From assembly GCA_964425605.1 (NCBI GenBank), contig CAYRNR010000006.1, forward strand, positions 1 to 64,000: a stretch of DNA of 64,000 bases. The letters run 5' to 3'. The notes beneath the pieces were generated by a model. It saw nothing but the letters and a program-made list of their open reading frames with translations, was not told the origin of the DNA and searched no databases. This stretch comes from CAYRNR01 sp964425605 (GTDB lineage Bacteria > Myxococcota_A > UBA796 > UBA9615 > CAYRNR01). Positions 56,113-64,000 of the stretch are shown in pieces; position 1 is the stretch's first letter, and the number at the start of each line of letters is the position of its first letter. Both the position numbers and the translations under genes were made by a program.

Positions 56113-58227
56113 CTAGGGACAGTCCGGGGTCCAGGCAGCCTCGAACACCACGCCATCATGACCGTTGCCAGACACGTCGTTGGCGATCTGCCCCACGCCC
56201 TCATACAAGGGCCAGAACGCGACGAACCCGGTATCCAGGCTCGCAGACGGGTAGTCGTTGTACAGATCGGTGACCTCGCCGTAGGACAGGGCCCTGTCGT
56301 ACATCCTCACGTCGTCGATCAAACCATCCCAGAAGTGCTCCAAAGGAGCCATATCAGGGACTGATCCGATGGTCACCGGATTGTTGGCGGCGGGGTAGGA
56401 GATCACGTCACCGGTGCAGGACTCCGTGTCGGCCTGTAGGACGCCGTCGAGGTACAGCCGGATCTCCGCTCCGTCATAGACACCGACGATGTGCATCCAC
56501 ACCCCGGTAGCGAGTGAGGAATCCGAGTAGACGAGACAGGCCTCGTTGTCCGTCCAGACCCAGTATCCGAGCAGGCCGCCCAGATCGGGGTCCCTCCCGA
56601 TCGCATACGCCCGCTCGACATTCACGACGTCCTCTCGACGTTTCATGATGACCATGTTCCAGTCCGTGTACGTGTCCGCGTAGGCCCAGGCAGAGATCGT
56701 CAGCTCACCCATCCCGTAGAGATCGGGATGGTTCTCGATGCGTATGTGGTCATCGACGCCGTCGAAATCCAGGGCCTCGCAGCAGTCGAATTCCCCCCCG
56801 TCACAGTCGTTGTCGAGCCCGTCCCCGCACACCTCGACCTCATCGGGATTGGCGGTAGCTTCGCCGTCGTCGCAGTCCCCTTCACAGCCGGTCCACCCGT
56901 CTCCGTCGTCATCGGATTCCAGGGGGTCCGTCTGGCCATCGCAGTCGTTGTCGAGGACGCCGTCACAGACGTCCGGGGCGCCGTCGTATACGGAAGCGTC
57001 GGCGTCGTCGCAGTCGTTCTCGCAGACCAGGAAACCGTCACCGTCCGAGTCGCTCTCGTCGACGGGGACCAACCCGTTGCAGTCGTTGTCGAGCCCGTCA
57101 CAGATCTCGGCGGCGGACGGGTGGGTCGCCGCGTTGGTATCGTCGCAATCGCCATCGCAAGTCGTGAACCCGTCACCGTCCGTGTCGTCGAGGTCGAGGC
57201 TGGCGTCGCCGTCGTCACAGTCCCCTTCGCAGGTATCCCAACCATCGCCGTCGGCGTCGGAGAGGTTGAGGGCGGTATCCGCGTCGTCACAGTCCCCCTG
57301 ACAGGTGGAGAAGCCGTCCCCATCCGCGTCCGCGGGATTGAGGCCCGCGTCCGCGTCGGTGCAATCCCCGGCACACGTGGAGTACCCATCGAGGTCGTTG
57401 TCGTCGTGGTTGAGGACCGAGTCGTCGTCGTCGCAGTCCTCACAGGCCCAGTAGGTGTCGCCGTCCGAATCGACCTCGTCGCCTGGAACGGCTCCGTCGC
57501 AGTCGTCGTCGATCCCGTTGCAGACTTCCTCGGCGTCCGGGTGGACGGAGGCATCCGAGTCGTCGCAATCCCCGCCACAGGAGGTGAACGAGTCGGTGTC
57601 CGCGTCGTCGAGATTCAGGGCTGCGTCACTGTCGTCGCAATCGTCGTCTTCGGTCCCGGAGACGCCATCGGCACCGCACGTGGTGTAGGTGTCCGCGTCC
57701 GCGTCGAAGTCCTCGTCCACATCGGTGTCACAGTCGTCGTCGATGGCGTTGCAGGCCTCGGCAGCTTCCGGGTGGATGTCCCCGTCCTCGTCGTTGCAGT
57801 CTCCCTCGCACTCGGACACGCCGTCCCCGTCGTCGTCGACCTCGTCCGCGGGAACCTCCTCGTCGCAGTCGTTGTCCAGCCCGTCGCAGACCTCTTCCGC
57901 CCCCTCGTAGACGGTCTCGTCCGTGTCGTCGCAGTCCCCTTCGCACCCGAACATCCCGTCGCCGTCGCCGTCCAGCTCGTCCTCGGGGACCACGTCATCG
58001 CAGTCGTTGTCCAAGCCATCGCACAGCTCGGTCGCCCCGGGGAAGGTCAACGGATCCGTGTCGTCGCAGTCGGTGGTGTCGGTGTACCCGTCCTGGTCAG
58101 CGTCCACAGGATCGGACGTGGTGTCGTCGTCGCCCGACGTGTCATCGTCGTCAAGCGTGGCCGCCGGATCACAGCCCGAGAGCACGAACAAGACTGCGAG
58201 AAGAGCGAACGGACATGCGTACCGCAT
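56113..58227 (-). CDS. MopE-repeat lipoprotein with C-terminal LamG domain
   Basis: 704 residues. Lipobox LFVLSGC follows a hydrophobic segment, then an Asp/Thr-rich linker. About seven full MopE-type units (CDGLDNDCDD and variants) with shorter related units fill residues ~45-480. The last ~210 residues are a LamG/concanavalin-like domain (DFDGVDDHIRIENHPDLYGM, LTISAWAYAD, WMHIVGVYDGAEIRLYLDGV). It is probably surface-exposed and binds a glycan or other ligand. Related in composition to the proteins at 1-4953. Confidence 0.93.
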   Translation of the reverse strand: MRYACPFALLAVLFVLSGCDPAATLDDDDTSGDDDTTSDPVDADQDGYTDTTDCDDTDPLTFPGATELCDGLDNDCDDVVPEDELDGDGDGMFGCEGDCDDTDETVYEGAEEVCDGLDNDCDEEVPADEVDDDGDGVSECEGDCNDEDGDIHPEAAEACNAIDDDCDTDVDEDFDADADTYTTCGADGVSGTEDDDCDDSDAALNLDDADTDSFTSCGGDCDDSDASVHPDAEEVCNGIDDDCDGAVPGDEVDSDGDTYWACEDCDDDDSVLNHDDNDLDGYSTCAGDCTDADAGLNPADADGDGFSTCQGDCDDADTALNLSDADGDGWDTCEGDCDDGDASLDLDDTDGDGFTTCDGDCDDTNAATHPSAAEICDGLDNDCNGLVPVDESDSDGDGFLVCENDCDDADASVYDGAPDVCDGVLDNDCDGQTDPLESDDDGDGWTGCEGDCDDGEATANPDEVEVCGDGLDNDCDGGEFDCCEALDFDGVDDHIRIENHPDLYGMGELTISAWAYADTYTDWNMVIMKRREDVVNVERAYAIGRDPDLGGLLGYWVWTDNEACLVYSDSSLATGVWMHIVGVYDGAEIRLYLDGVLQADTESCTGDVISYPAANNPVTIGSVPDMAPLEHFWDGLIDDVRMYDRALSYGEVTDLYNDYPSASLDTGFVAFWPLYEGVGQIANDVSGNGHDGVVFEAAWTPDCP

Positions 58228-58346
58228 GGGAATCCCCCTTTCCTTCCATGGCAGGATACCAGAGACGGGCGGGGGTCATGTCGAGGGAGTGCAGGCCAGT
58301 CGCCGACGGTTGGACACCCTGCATTCGACCGACGCACACGTCCTTC

Positions 58347-58386
58347 GAGGTGAGTGTCACTGGTGCGATGGCGGGTCTCCACCAAC
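58347..58386. repeat. dispersed palindromic repeat, copy 4
   Basis: cgaggtgagtgtcactggtg then cgatggcgggtctccaccaa; closest to copy 3, with one arm base changed. It lies in the gap 58228-58472 upstream of the AAA_14 remnant. Confidence 0.6.
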
Positions 58387-58472
58387 TTGGTGGCCACATC
58401 GACTCGGAACCGCGCAATCTCACCTCGCGATTGCATCGACGAAAAACCGTACAAGCTGCGGAATCGTTCACC

Positions 58473-58845
58473 ATGAGAACGGATCAGCATGTCTATCGGC
58501 TTCTCGACCGTCGATTGCCGCCTTCGGATCGCCGCAGGCTCGTCGTCCTGGGAGGCGCACGCCAGACAGGCAAGACCACGCTTGCTCAGAGGATCTATCC
58601 GGATCTGCGGTACCTGAACCTCGACGATCTCGACCTGTGGCCGCTGATGGCTTCCGAGTTGGCCTCGCTGTCGGGTGCTCCAGAGCCTCCACTCCTCGAC
58701 GCGATGCTCCGTTCGAGTCAGTCCCTGGCGTCCATCCTCGAAGAGGAGCCCGGGGTAGATCTGAGTGACCGTGACGAGGCCCGCAGGAAGGCCGTGGAGC
58801 ATCCGATGGCCTGGGGTGGGATGCCCGAGCTGCTCCAACTCGAGG
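58473..58845 (+). pseudogene. internally deleted AAA_14/DUF4143 ATPase remnant
   Basis: The start MRTDQHVYRLLDRRLPPSDR and Walker A LGGARQTGKTTLAQ, then LRYLNLDDL, match AAA_14 ATPases. The next residues (LDLWPLMASELASLSG) correspond to a region normally ~100 residues later, so the Walker B part is deleted. MAWGGMPELLQLEDAGRKGSW matches the start of DUF4143, after which the frame runs into an unrelated gene. It cannot be a working ATPase. Confidence 0.65.
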
Positions 58846-59313
58846 ATGCAGGACGCAAAGGCTCGTGGCGCCAAGGGCATCGCCGCGTGGGGGATCTGGT
58901 TGCCGTTCTGGATGAAGGCCTCGTGGTTCCGCAAGCACGGCTACCGCAAGGCCGACCGTCAGGGAATGGCCTCGCTGTTGTGGAAGCCATTCGTGGACGA
59001 CGCCCGGCCGCCGCGCTGGTTCCAGGCCACGGGCAAGAAGCCCGAGTTGGTCCCGGGCAAGGTCACGGTGACGGCCTTCGTCCACGGCTGGTGCCTGGCC
59101 ATGAACCTGACCTACGAGCGGGCCAAGCGGGCAGCCGAGACGTTTGGCGAGACGGTCGTCTTCCGGGAGATCGACACGTCGAACCGCGCCACGCTCGCCC
59201 AGTGGGGCATCTCCGACGCCGTCTACATCGACCACAAGCGACTCGGAGGCGGGCCCCCACCGACCTACGACAAGATCCGCGGGGCCATCGCGAAACGCGT
59301 ACGACGGCTCTGA
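58846..59313 (+). pseudogene. 5'-truncated GNAT-YoaP protein
   Basis: The frame reads ARGAKGIAAWGIWLPFWMKA, WFRKHGYRKADRQGMASLLW, then a thioredoxin-like YoaP domain (VTVTAFVHGWCLAMNLTYER, ISDAVYIDHKRLGGGPPP). This is the second half of GNAT acetyltransferases with a C-terminal YoaP domain; the acetyl-CoA-binding first part is missing. It is joined directly to the AAA_14 remnant. The YoaP domain is intact and could be translated from the frame open at 58765, but the enzyme is incomplete. Confidence 0.6.
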
Positions 59314-59361
59314 CCGGCTGTGCGTGAGTTCGATCGCTCAAAACGTCGGTACAATCCAGTC

Positions 59362-59793
59362 ATGGGCAAGCGCAAACGCAAGCGATCGGTCCGCCACGAG
59401 CCGTCGGAACCGTCAACGACGTCCACGGTCTTCGACAGTCCTTTCGCCGCCCTGTCGGGCGGGTCCTGGGAAGAGCGGGACCGAACTGAGAAGGACCAAC
59501 CACCCCAGCCTTCCGCAGTGACTCCGCCCGGGGGGAACCTCGAGACCGTCGGCAAGTTGGTGATCCAGCGGGAGCGGAAAGGCCGCGCCGGCAAGACGGT
59601 GACGCGGATAGCCGGTCTCCCCGCGGAGCGCACCGACGACCTGGCAAAGCAGCTCAAGTCGGCCCTGGGTTGCGGCGCGGTCATCGAGGGTGGAGACCTC
59701 ATCGTGCTCGGAGACCTGGTCGATCGCGTCGCCAGCTGGCTCGAGAAGCAGGGAGCACGGCGGATCGTGGTCTCCGGAAGGCCGGGGTCATAG
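59362..59793 (+). CDS. yciH: YciH/SUI1-family translation-initiation-like protein
   Basis: 143 residues from the ATG at 59362. The N-terminus is basic (MGKRKRKRSVRHEPS) and then disordered. The SUI1/eIF1 domain covers ~70-140 (LVIQRERKGRAGKTVTRIAG, LAKQLKSALGCGAVIEGGDL, WLEKQGARRIVVSG). A TACAAT box lies six bases before the ATG and no ribosome site is seen, so the mRNA may be leaderless. Bacterial YciH influences initiation fidelity or ribosome activity under stress. Confidence 0.85.
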   Translation: MGKRKRKRSVRHEPSEPSTTSTVFDSPFAALSGGSWEERDRTEKDQPPQPSAVTPPGGNLETVGKLVIQRERKGRAGKTVTRIAGLPAERTDDLAKQLKSALGCGAVIEGGDLIVLGDLVDRVASWLEKQGARRIVVSGRPGS

Positions 59794-59830
59794 CCAGGAC
59801 GAACGGCTCGCTGGCCCGGTCGCTGGAGGC

Positions 59831-61348
59831 TCAATCGATCAGCACCACATCCGCGACGTGGGGGAGGTGGTCCGAGGCGATGGCGCTGTCCGAGGACTGC
59901 AGCCCGAGGTCGTCGAGCACGCCGTCGGACATCTCTCCCGTGTGCAGGATGAACGAATGCACCACCTGCAGCACGCTGTCAGAGTAGACGACGTAGTCCA
60001 GGCGGCCGGGCCAGTACGAGCCCCAGTCGTTGCGCCAGGTGTAGGCCACGCGGCGCTCGGTCTGCAGCGAGATCAGATCGGCCAGATCGGTGCCGTCCCA
60101 GTCCATGGGGCCAGATTCGCCGTACGTGGATTGGTCCGCGATCTGGCCGGTGAGCAGGGTGGTCAACGGCTGTGAGCCCTGCACCAGATTGGTGTCACCG
60201 ACCAGTACGATGGGCGTGCCCTCGGGCAAGGCGAGCTCGTCCGCGGGATCGAGCGCTGCGTGCAGGTAGGCTGCGAAACTGTCCGCCTCCTGCTGGCGGT
60301 CCTCCTCGTTCTCGCAGCAGCTCATGTGGGTGTTGAAGATCGCGAGCCACCTGCCGTCGGGCAGGACCACGGGGGTGACCGCGAAGCGGCTGTCGATCAC
60401 ATCCCAATGGGGGGGCCAGTCCGAGGTGAACGGGTAGCGGGAGAGGGTCAGGCGGTCGGACCAGCCCATGGCGTACCAGCCATCCTCGGCGAACGGCAGC
60501 TGCTCCTGGGCGAGGGCGGCGATGGCGTCGTGGTCGGTCACCTCCTGCAGGCACAGGATGTCCGGGTCGAGGGCCGAGGCGATGCGCCAGAACTGCGCCT
60601 CCCGGGAGGGATCGAGGGGACCATCCCAGAGGGCGTTCCAGGTGACGATGCGGATCGCGTCGGAGTCGACGCGGTTTGTGGTCGTGGGTGGAATCTCGGC
60701 AAGCGCGGTGTCGTCGAAGGTGTAGCGCAAGGCGGAGCCCTCGTCCGGGGCCATATCGCCGTCGAGGATCACGGTGTCGCCCTCGGTGCGGTCCTGCAGG
60801 GCGAGGGTGACGACGTCGGTGCGGAAGAGGAACGTCTCGCCATCCGGGCGCTCGTCGCGCCCGATGGAGATCTCGAAACGGGAGGCCGATACCGTGGGCT
60901 CGGCGTGGTAGCCGAGCACGGACCAGGTGACCTCGACGGCGCCTCCCTGACTGTGGAAGGTGCCGTAGCGCTCGCCGAAGACCCACACCAGGTCGGCGCC
61001 CACGCCGTGGGCAGGATCGCCGGTGGTGGGATCGCCGTCCGTGTCGAGGTAGAGGGTGAGGCCGTTGTTCTCGTCCAGGCGAATCTCGGTGCCGAGGTCG
61101 AACGACAGGTACAGGTACTCGGCATCGTTGGCAGCCTGGATCACGGTGACGTCGACGCCGGTGAAGCCGCCGTCGCCCGCGGGATCGGTGAAGGCCAGCG
61201 GCACGTCCTTCCAGTCGTCGAACAGGCCGTCGATGGCGATGGGCGCGGCGTGAGCGGGCAGGTCCACGGGGCCGGACGCGGTGTCGGGGTCGTCGCGGTC
61301 GCACGCGAGCACGGGGATCAGCAGGAGCAGTGGAACGAGGCGGCGCAT
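59831..61348 (-). CDS. lipoprotein with carbohydrate-binding-like and endonuclease/exonuclease/phosphatase domains
   Basis: 505 residues from the ATG at 61348 (frame open to 61438). Lipobox LIPVLAC. Residues ~30-220 resemble a CBM9-like/DOMON beta-sandwich (IAIDGLFDDWKDVPLAFTDP). From ~230 is an EEP domain: IRIVTWNALWD, CLQEVTDHD, FNTHMSC, VLVGDTNLV and ASDHLPHVADV supply the Asn, Glu, Asp and His of the catalytic site. It is anchored in the envelope and probably acts on extracellular nucleic acid or phosphoester. Confidence 0.9.
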   Translation of the reverse strand: MRRLVPLLLLIPVLACDRDDPDTASGPVDLPAHAAPIAIDGLFDDWKDVPLAFTDPAGDGGFTGVDVTVIQAANDAEYLYLSFDLGTEIRLDENNGLTLYLDTDGDPTTGDPAHGVGADLVWVFGERYGTFHSQGGAVEVTWSVLGYHAEPTVSASRFEISIGRDERPDGETFLFRTDVVTLALQDRTEGDTVILDGDMAPDEGSALRYTFDDTALAEIPPTTTNRVDSDAIRIVTWNALWDGPLDPSREAQFWRIASALDPDILCLQEVTDHDAIAALAQEQLPFAEDGWYAMGWSDRLTLSRYPFTSDWPPHWDVIDSRFAVTPVVLPDGRWLAIFNTHMSCCENEEDRQQEADSFAAYLHAALDPADELALPEGTPIVLVGDTNLVQGSQPLTTLLTGQIADQSTYGESGPMDWDGTDLADLISLQTERRVAYTWRNDWGSYWPGRLDYVVYSDSVLQVVHSFILHTGEMSDGVLDDLGLQSSDSAIASDHLPHVADVVLID

Positions 61349-61440
61349 CGGCTGTTCATCGTACCCCGCGCTCGCCGGGAGCAACCACTCGTGAAGTCTC
61401 GTGAAGACCTTGGCACTTCCCAAGGCCACGGCAAGCACCG

Positions 61441-62967
61441 CTACTCCCCCGGCTCAGCAGGCACCCGCGGCTCGCCCGAGTACCGCCCATCGGCGACCTC
61501 GGCGGCGGTGAGGAACATCAGCCGGACCTCCTCGGCGAACAGATCCGGGTTCAGACACTCCGGCGTGTCGCCGGGCTGATGGAGGAACTCCCCACCGTTG
61601 GCCAGCGCGAACCACAGCGTCGGCCAGCCCGCGTCGAAGAACGCCTGGCCGTCGCATCCACCGCCGTAGCACCCGCCCAGGGTGAGGGTCACCCCGGCCC
61701 GGCGCTGAGCGGCGGCCGCGCCGATGCCCCAGAGATCGGGGTTGGCGTTTCCGCAGGCGATGCGCAGGGCATCCCCCTCGCCCGGGCAGTCGGTGTTCAG
61801 CATCGCGACGCCGCGATCCAGCGGCAGCGCCGGGTTCTCCACGTACGCCTCGGACCCGTGCATGCCCTGCTCCTCACCGGCGAACAGGACGAACACCACC
61901 GAGCGCCTGGGCTGGACGTTGCCGAGGACGAATGCCCGGGCAACGGCCAGCACCGCGGCAGCGCCCGAGGCGTTGTCGTTCGCGCCTGGATAGATGAGGT
62001 CCCCCTGCTGGCCGACATGGTCGAGATGCCCGCCCACCACCAGGTGCTCCCCCGCCAACGTGTCGTCGGAGCCCGGCAGGATCGCCACGACGTTCATGGT
62101 CGGGGCATCGCGCTGGTAGTGCGCCTTCACGTCGATGGACGCGGTCACCGCGAGGTCGATGGGTGCGATCGGGGTGCGGGCCTCGTCGATGCGCGCCTGC
62201 ACGTCGGCGAGGGTGGCGCCGGCGCTGGCGAACAGTTCGTCCGCCACGGCGCCGCTCACGTGGAGTTGAGGAAGTGTCTCGCTGTGCTCGCCCGGGCCAT
62301 GCTGGGTGCTGGCGTAGAGCGCCTGAGGCGTCTGGTCGTCGGCGCGGGAGACCAGCAGCAGGCCCGCTGCGCCGTGCGCGGCGGCGTTGGCGGCCTTTGG
62401 CCGGGGAAAGTGAGCCTCTCCCCAGCTCCCGTCTTCGTGTTTCCACGGGGGAGGCTGTTTCAGCGCCAGGACGATCTTGCCGGTCAGGTCGCGTCCGGCG
62501 TAGTCGTCCCATCCCAGCTCCGGGAGGGTCATCCCATGGCCCACGAAGACCACCGGCGCTTCGACCTGCCCCGATCCGGTGAAGCCGCGGGCGATGAAAT
62601 CCTGGCCGTGCTGCAAGTCGCGAGGCTCGCCCGCAGTGGTCACCGCCAGCCGGGGCTCGCCGAGGATGGTGTTGGCCTCGATGGTGAAGCGTTGCAGGTA
62701 GCCGTCGTCGCCCCCGGGGGCCAGCCCGAGCGCGGCGAAACGTTCGGCCATCGCCATCGCCGCCCGATCATAGCCTTCGGTTCCCGACAACCGGCCCGCC
62801 ATCTCCGGCGAGGTCAGGATCTCGACGGTCTCCATCAGCGATGCGGCGTCGATGTGTTCATCGGCGAGGCGATCCAGCTCTTCGTGCCGGGCATCACGGC
62901 CGGTGGCGCCGATCGCGAAGGTCGCGAGGATCAAGATTGCGACCCGTTTCGGGAGATTCATGCGCAT
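61441..62967 (-). CDS. secreted M28-family aminopeptidase with PA domain
   Basis: 508 residues from the ATG at 62967 with GGGG upstream (frame open to 63033). Signal peptide LPKRVAILILATFAIGATG. A PA insert spans ~105-260 (VVFVGHGM, GWDDYAGRDLTGKIVLALKQ). The M28 core has GGHLDHVG (zinc His and Asp), GANDNASG, LFAGEEQG and MLNTDCPGEG. It cleaves N-terminal residues from peptides outside the cytoplasm. Its start is divergent from the small lipoprotein at 63145. Confidence 0.92.
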   Translation of the reverse strand: MRMNLPKRVAILILATFAIGATGRDARHEELDRLADEHIDAASLMETVEILTSPEMAGRLSGTEGYDRAAMAMAERFAALGLAPGGDDGYLQRFTIEANTILGEPRLAVTTAGEPRDLQHGQDFIARGFTGSGQVEAPVVFVGHGMTLPELGWDDYAGRDLTGKIVLALKQPPPWKHEDGSWGEAHFPRPKAANAAAHGAAGLLLVSRADDQTPQALYASTQHGPGEHSETLPQLHVSGAVADELFASAGATLADVQARIDEARTPIAPIDLAVTASIDVKAHYQRDAPTMNVVAILPGSDDTLAGEHLVVGGHLDHVGQQGDLIYPGANDNASGAAAVLAVARAFVLGNVQPRRSVVFVLFAGEEQGMHGSEAYVENPALPLDRGVAMLNTDCPGEGDALRIACGNANPDLWGIGAAAAQRRAGVTLTLGGCYGGGCDGQAFFDAGWPTLWFALANGGEFLHQPGDTPECLNPDLFAEEVRLMFLTAAEVADGRYSGEPRVPAEPGE

Positions 62968-63144
62968 GGTCCCCTGCGTGTGGAGCAAGGTAGCACGTCG
63001 CGGCGGACAGGCCACGCACCGGACCAGTCCCATTGTCTACGTTTCCGATAGATTTATATGGAGTTCAGCAGCGTGTCGTGGGACTGTACGTCTCTCGCCG
63101 GCGCCCCCGGAGGCCTCGGCGCAGTCAAGAAAAGGAGCGACGTG

Positions 63145-63705
63145 ATGTGGAGAACCTGGTTCCTGACGATGTTGATGCTGGCGGGCCTGGCCCTGATCCT
63201 GGGAGGCTGCGACGGGACGAGTGACGACGACTCTTCGGGAGACGACGACGACGCCACGGCAGGCGACGACGATGACGCCACGGCAGGCGACGACGACGAC
63301 GACGCCACGGCAGGCGACGACGATGACGCGACCGATCCCTGTGACGATCCAGCGCTGCTGAGGGAGGACGCGCTGGAGAACGGCGAGCAGATCCTCGCCG
63401 GGGTCACGCTGAAGCAGAGCACCCCCATCGCCGACATCGTCGCAGATCCCGCCTCCTTCGACGGCCAGGTGCTGCAGATCGAGGGCTGGGTGACCGAGGT
63501 GTGTCCGATGGAAGGGTGCTGGGTGAACCTCACCAACGGCTCCGGCGACACGCTGCAGGTCAAGACCGCCGACGGCACCGTGGATCACGGCGACTACACC
63601 GAGCCCGGCCGCTACCACGTCGCAGACGGCGTGTTCGAGCAGGCGCAGATGTGGTTGTGGATCGCCGATCACGGGGCCATGGCCGGGACCATCGTCTGCG
63701 ATTGA
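63145..63705 (+). CDS. lipoprotein with DUF4920-like domain
   Basis: 186 residues from the ATG at 63145 with AAGGAG upstream (frame open to 63058). Lipobox LILGGC. An Asp-rich linker of DDDDATAG repeats follows. Residues ~85-186 resemble DUF4920 (FDGQVLQIEGWVTEVCPMEG, CWVNLTNGSGDTLQVKTADG), which has an OB-like fold and a conserved Cys pair. Role unknown; probably periplasmic or surface-located. Confidence 0.85.
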   Translation: MWRTWFLTMLMLAGLALILGGCDGTSDDDSSGDDDDATAGDDDDATAGDDDDDATAGDDDDATDPCDDPALLREDALENGEQILAGVTLKQSTPIADIVADPASFDGQVLQIEGWVTEVCPMEGCWVNLTNGSGDTLQVKTADGTVDHGDYTEPGRYHVADGVFEQAQMWLWIADHGAMAGTIVCD

Positions 63706-63780
63706 GGGCGTCGCCCCGACACCCCGAGGCAGGGGGAGCGGGCTCACTCCAGGAACAGCTCCTCCGCCTCGGCGGACCCA

Positions 63781-64000
63781 TGGCCCGTGCCGGCGAAGTG
63801 CCAGCCGATTCTCGAGGCCGATTCTCGAGCCCGGAGACGACCTCTCAGATCTGCGAAGCCCTGGAGCTGGGTGCCCCGCACGCCCCGATGGAGGCCTGGC
63901 ACGACCTGGGCGTCGTCCTGGGCGAGCTGCGCAAGGGCCCCGAAGGCTACCGCCTGCGCGGAGCGCTGTCGCGCCGCATTGGCGAGCTAGCCGATGGTGT
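63781..64000 (+). CDS. possible coding region running off the window
   Basis: A plus-strand frame from the ATG at 63781 stays open to the window end (SQICEALELGAPHAPMEAWH, DLGVVLGELRKGPEGYRLRG). It also continues open upstream to a TTG overlapping the stop of the lipoprotein gene. Composition suggests helical protein. No family recognised. Confidence 0.35.

Overview
The window is high-GC bacterial DNA that looks like a member of the Myxococcota or a close deltaproteobacterial relative. The signs are secreted proteins built from MopE-type repeats (DGDCDD...YPGA..E.CDG.DNDCDG), Asp-rich linkers, a Cys plus membrane helix plus Arg C-terminal tail like the MYXO-CTERM sorting signal, Hanks-type Ser/Thr kinases with transmembrane and PEGA parts, and many lipoproteins. 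This placement is inferred from gene content only.

Layout. (1) 1-12.3 kb is ordinary chromosome: MopE-type surface proteins, a Ser/Thr kinase, an SDR, and a purple-acid-phosphatase-like protein. (2) A selenocysteine tRNA gene (selC, anticodon TCA, 12717-12816) is the insertion site of about 34.7 kb of island DNA. The last 17 bases of the tRNA gene recur at 36.07, 39.39 and 47.46 kb, so the insert divides into three modules: 12.8-36.09, 36.09-39.4 and 39.4-47.47 kb. (3) 47.43-64 kb is again ordinary chromosome, with a lipoprotein, a membrane-anchored kinase, small membrane proteins, dehydrogenases, an HxlR regulator, another MopE-type lipoprotein, a YciH-like protein, an EEP-family lipoprotein, an M28 peptidase and several gene remnants.

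The main find is a complete diversity-generating retroelement (DGR) in the first island module. On the minus strand lie an HTH protein, an Avd-like protein, a 137-bp template repeat (TR, 29054-29190) and a reverse transcriptase with IGNLTSQ and YMDD motifs. Three large genes around it end in FGE-sulfatase/C-type-lectin-like domains whose last 137 bp match the TR. VR2 (27530-27666) differs from the TR at 13 positions and VR3 (30403-30539) at 12, and every difference lies at a TR adenine. VR1 (19032-19168) shows the adenine pattern only in its 5' part; its 3' end has drifted. VR2 and VR3, but not VR1 or the TR, are followed by the same 8-bp-stem hairpin.

All three target proteins have the plan N-terminal effector-like domain - NACHT NTPase - helical region - variable lectin-like sensor. 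The N-terminal domain is a calcineurin-like phosphoesterase in two (one apparently missing metal ligands) and a DUF4062/TIR-like domain in the third. This is the plan of STAND/NLR-type immune receptors with a hypermutable sensor; an immune role is inferred. Two of the three genes share a 2,345-bp segment that is identical apart from VR positions, so one is a recent copy or was converted by the other.

The rest of the island DNA is typical cargo: integrase and excisionase-like genes, XRE regulators, a B12-binding radical SAM protein, an XRE-ImmA/IrrE plus PIN pair, an AlbA_2/Schlafen-like ATPase, a Fic protein, an XPB-type helicase with its DUF790/Bax1 partner, and a HigA-like/nucleotidyltransferase toxin-antitoxin pair. 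Decayed fragments (HNH, sulfatase, Mrr, AAA_14, GNAT-YoaP) point to repeated gain and loss.
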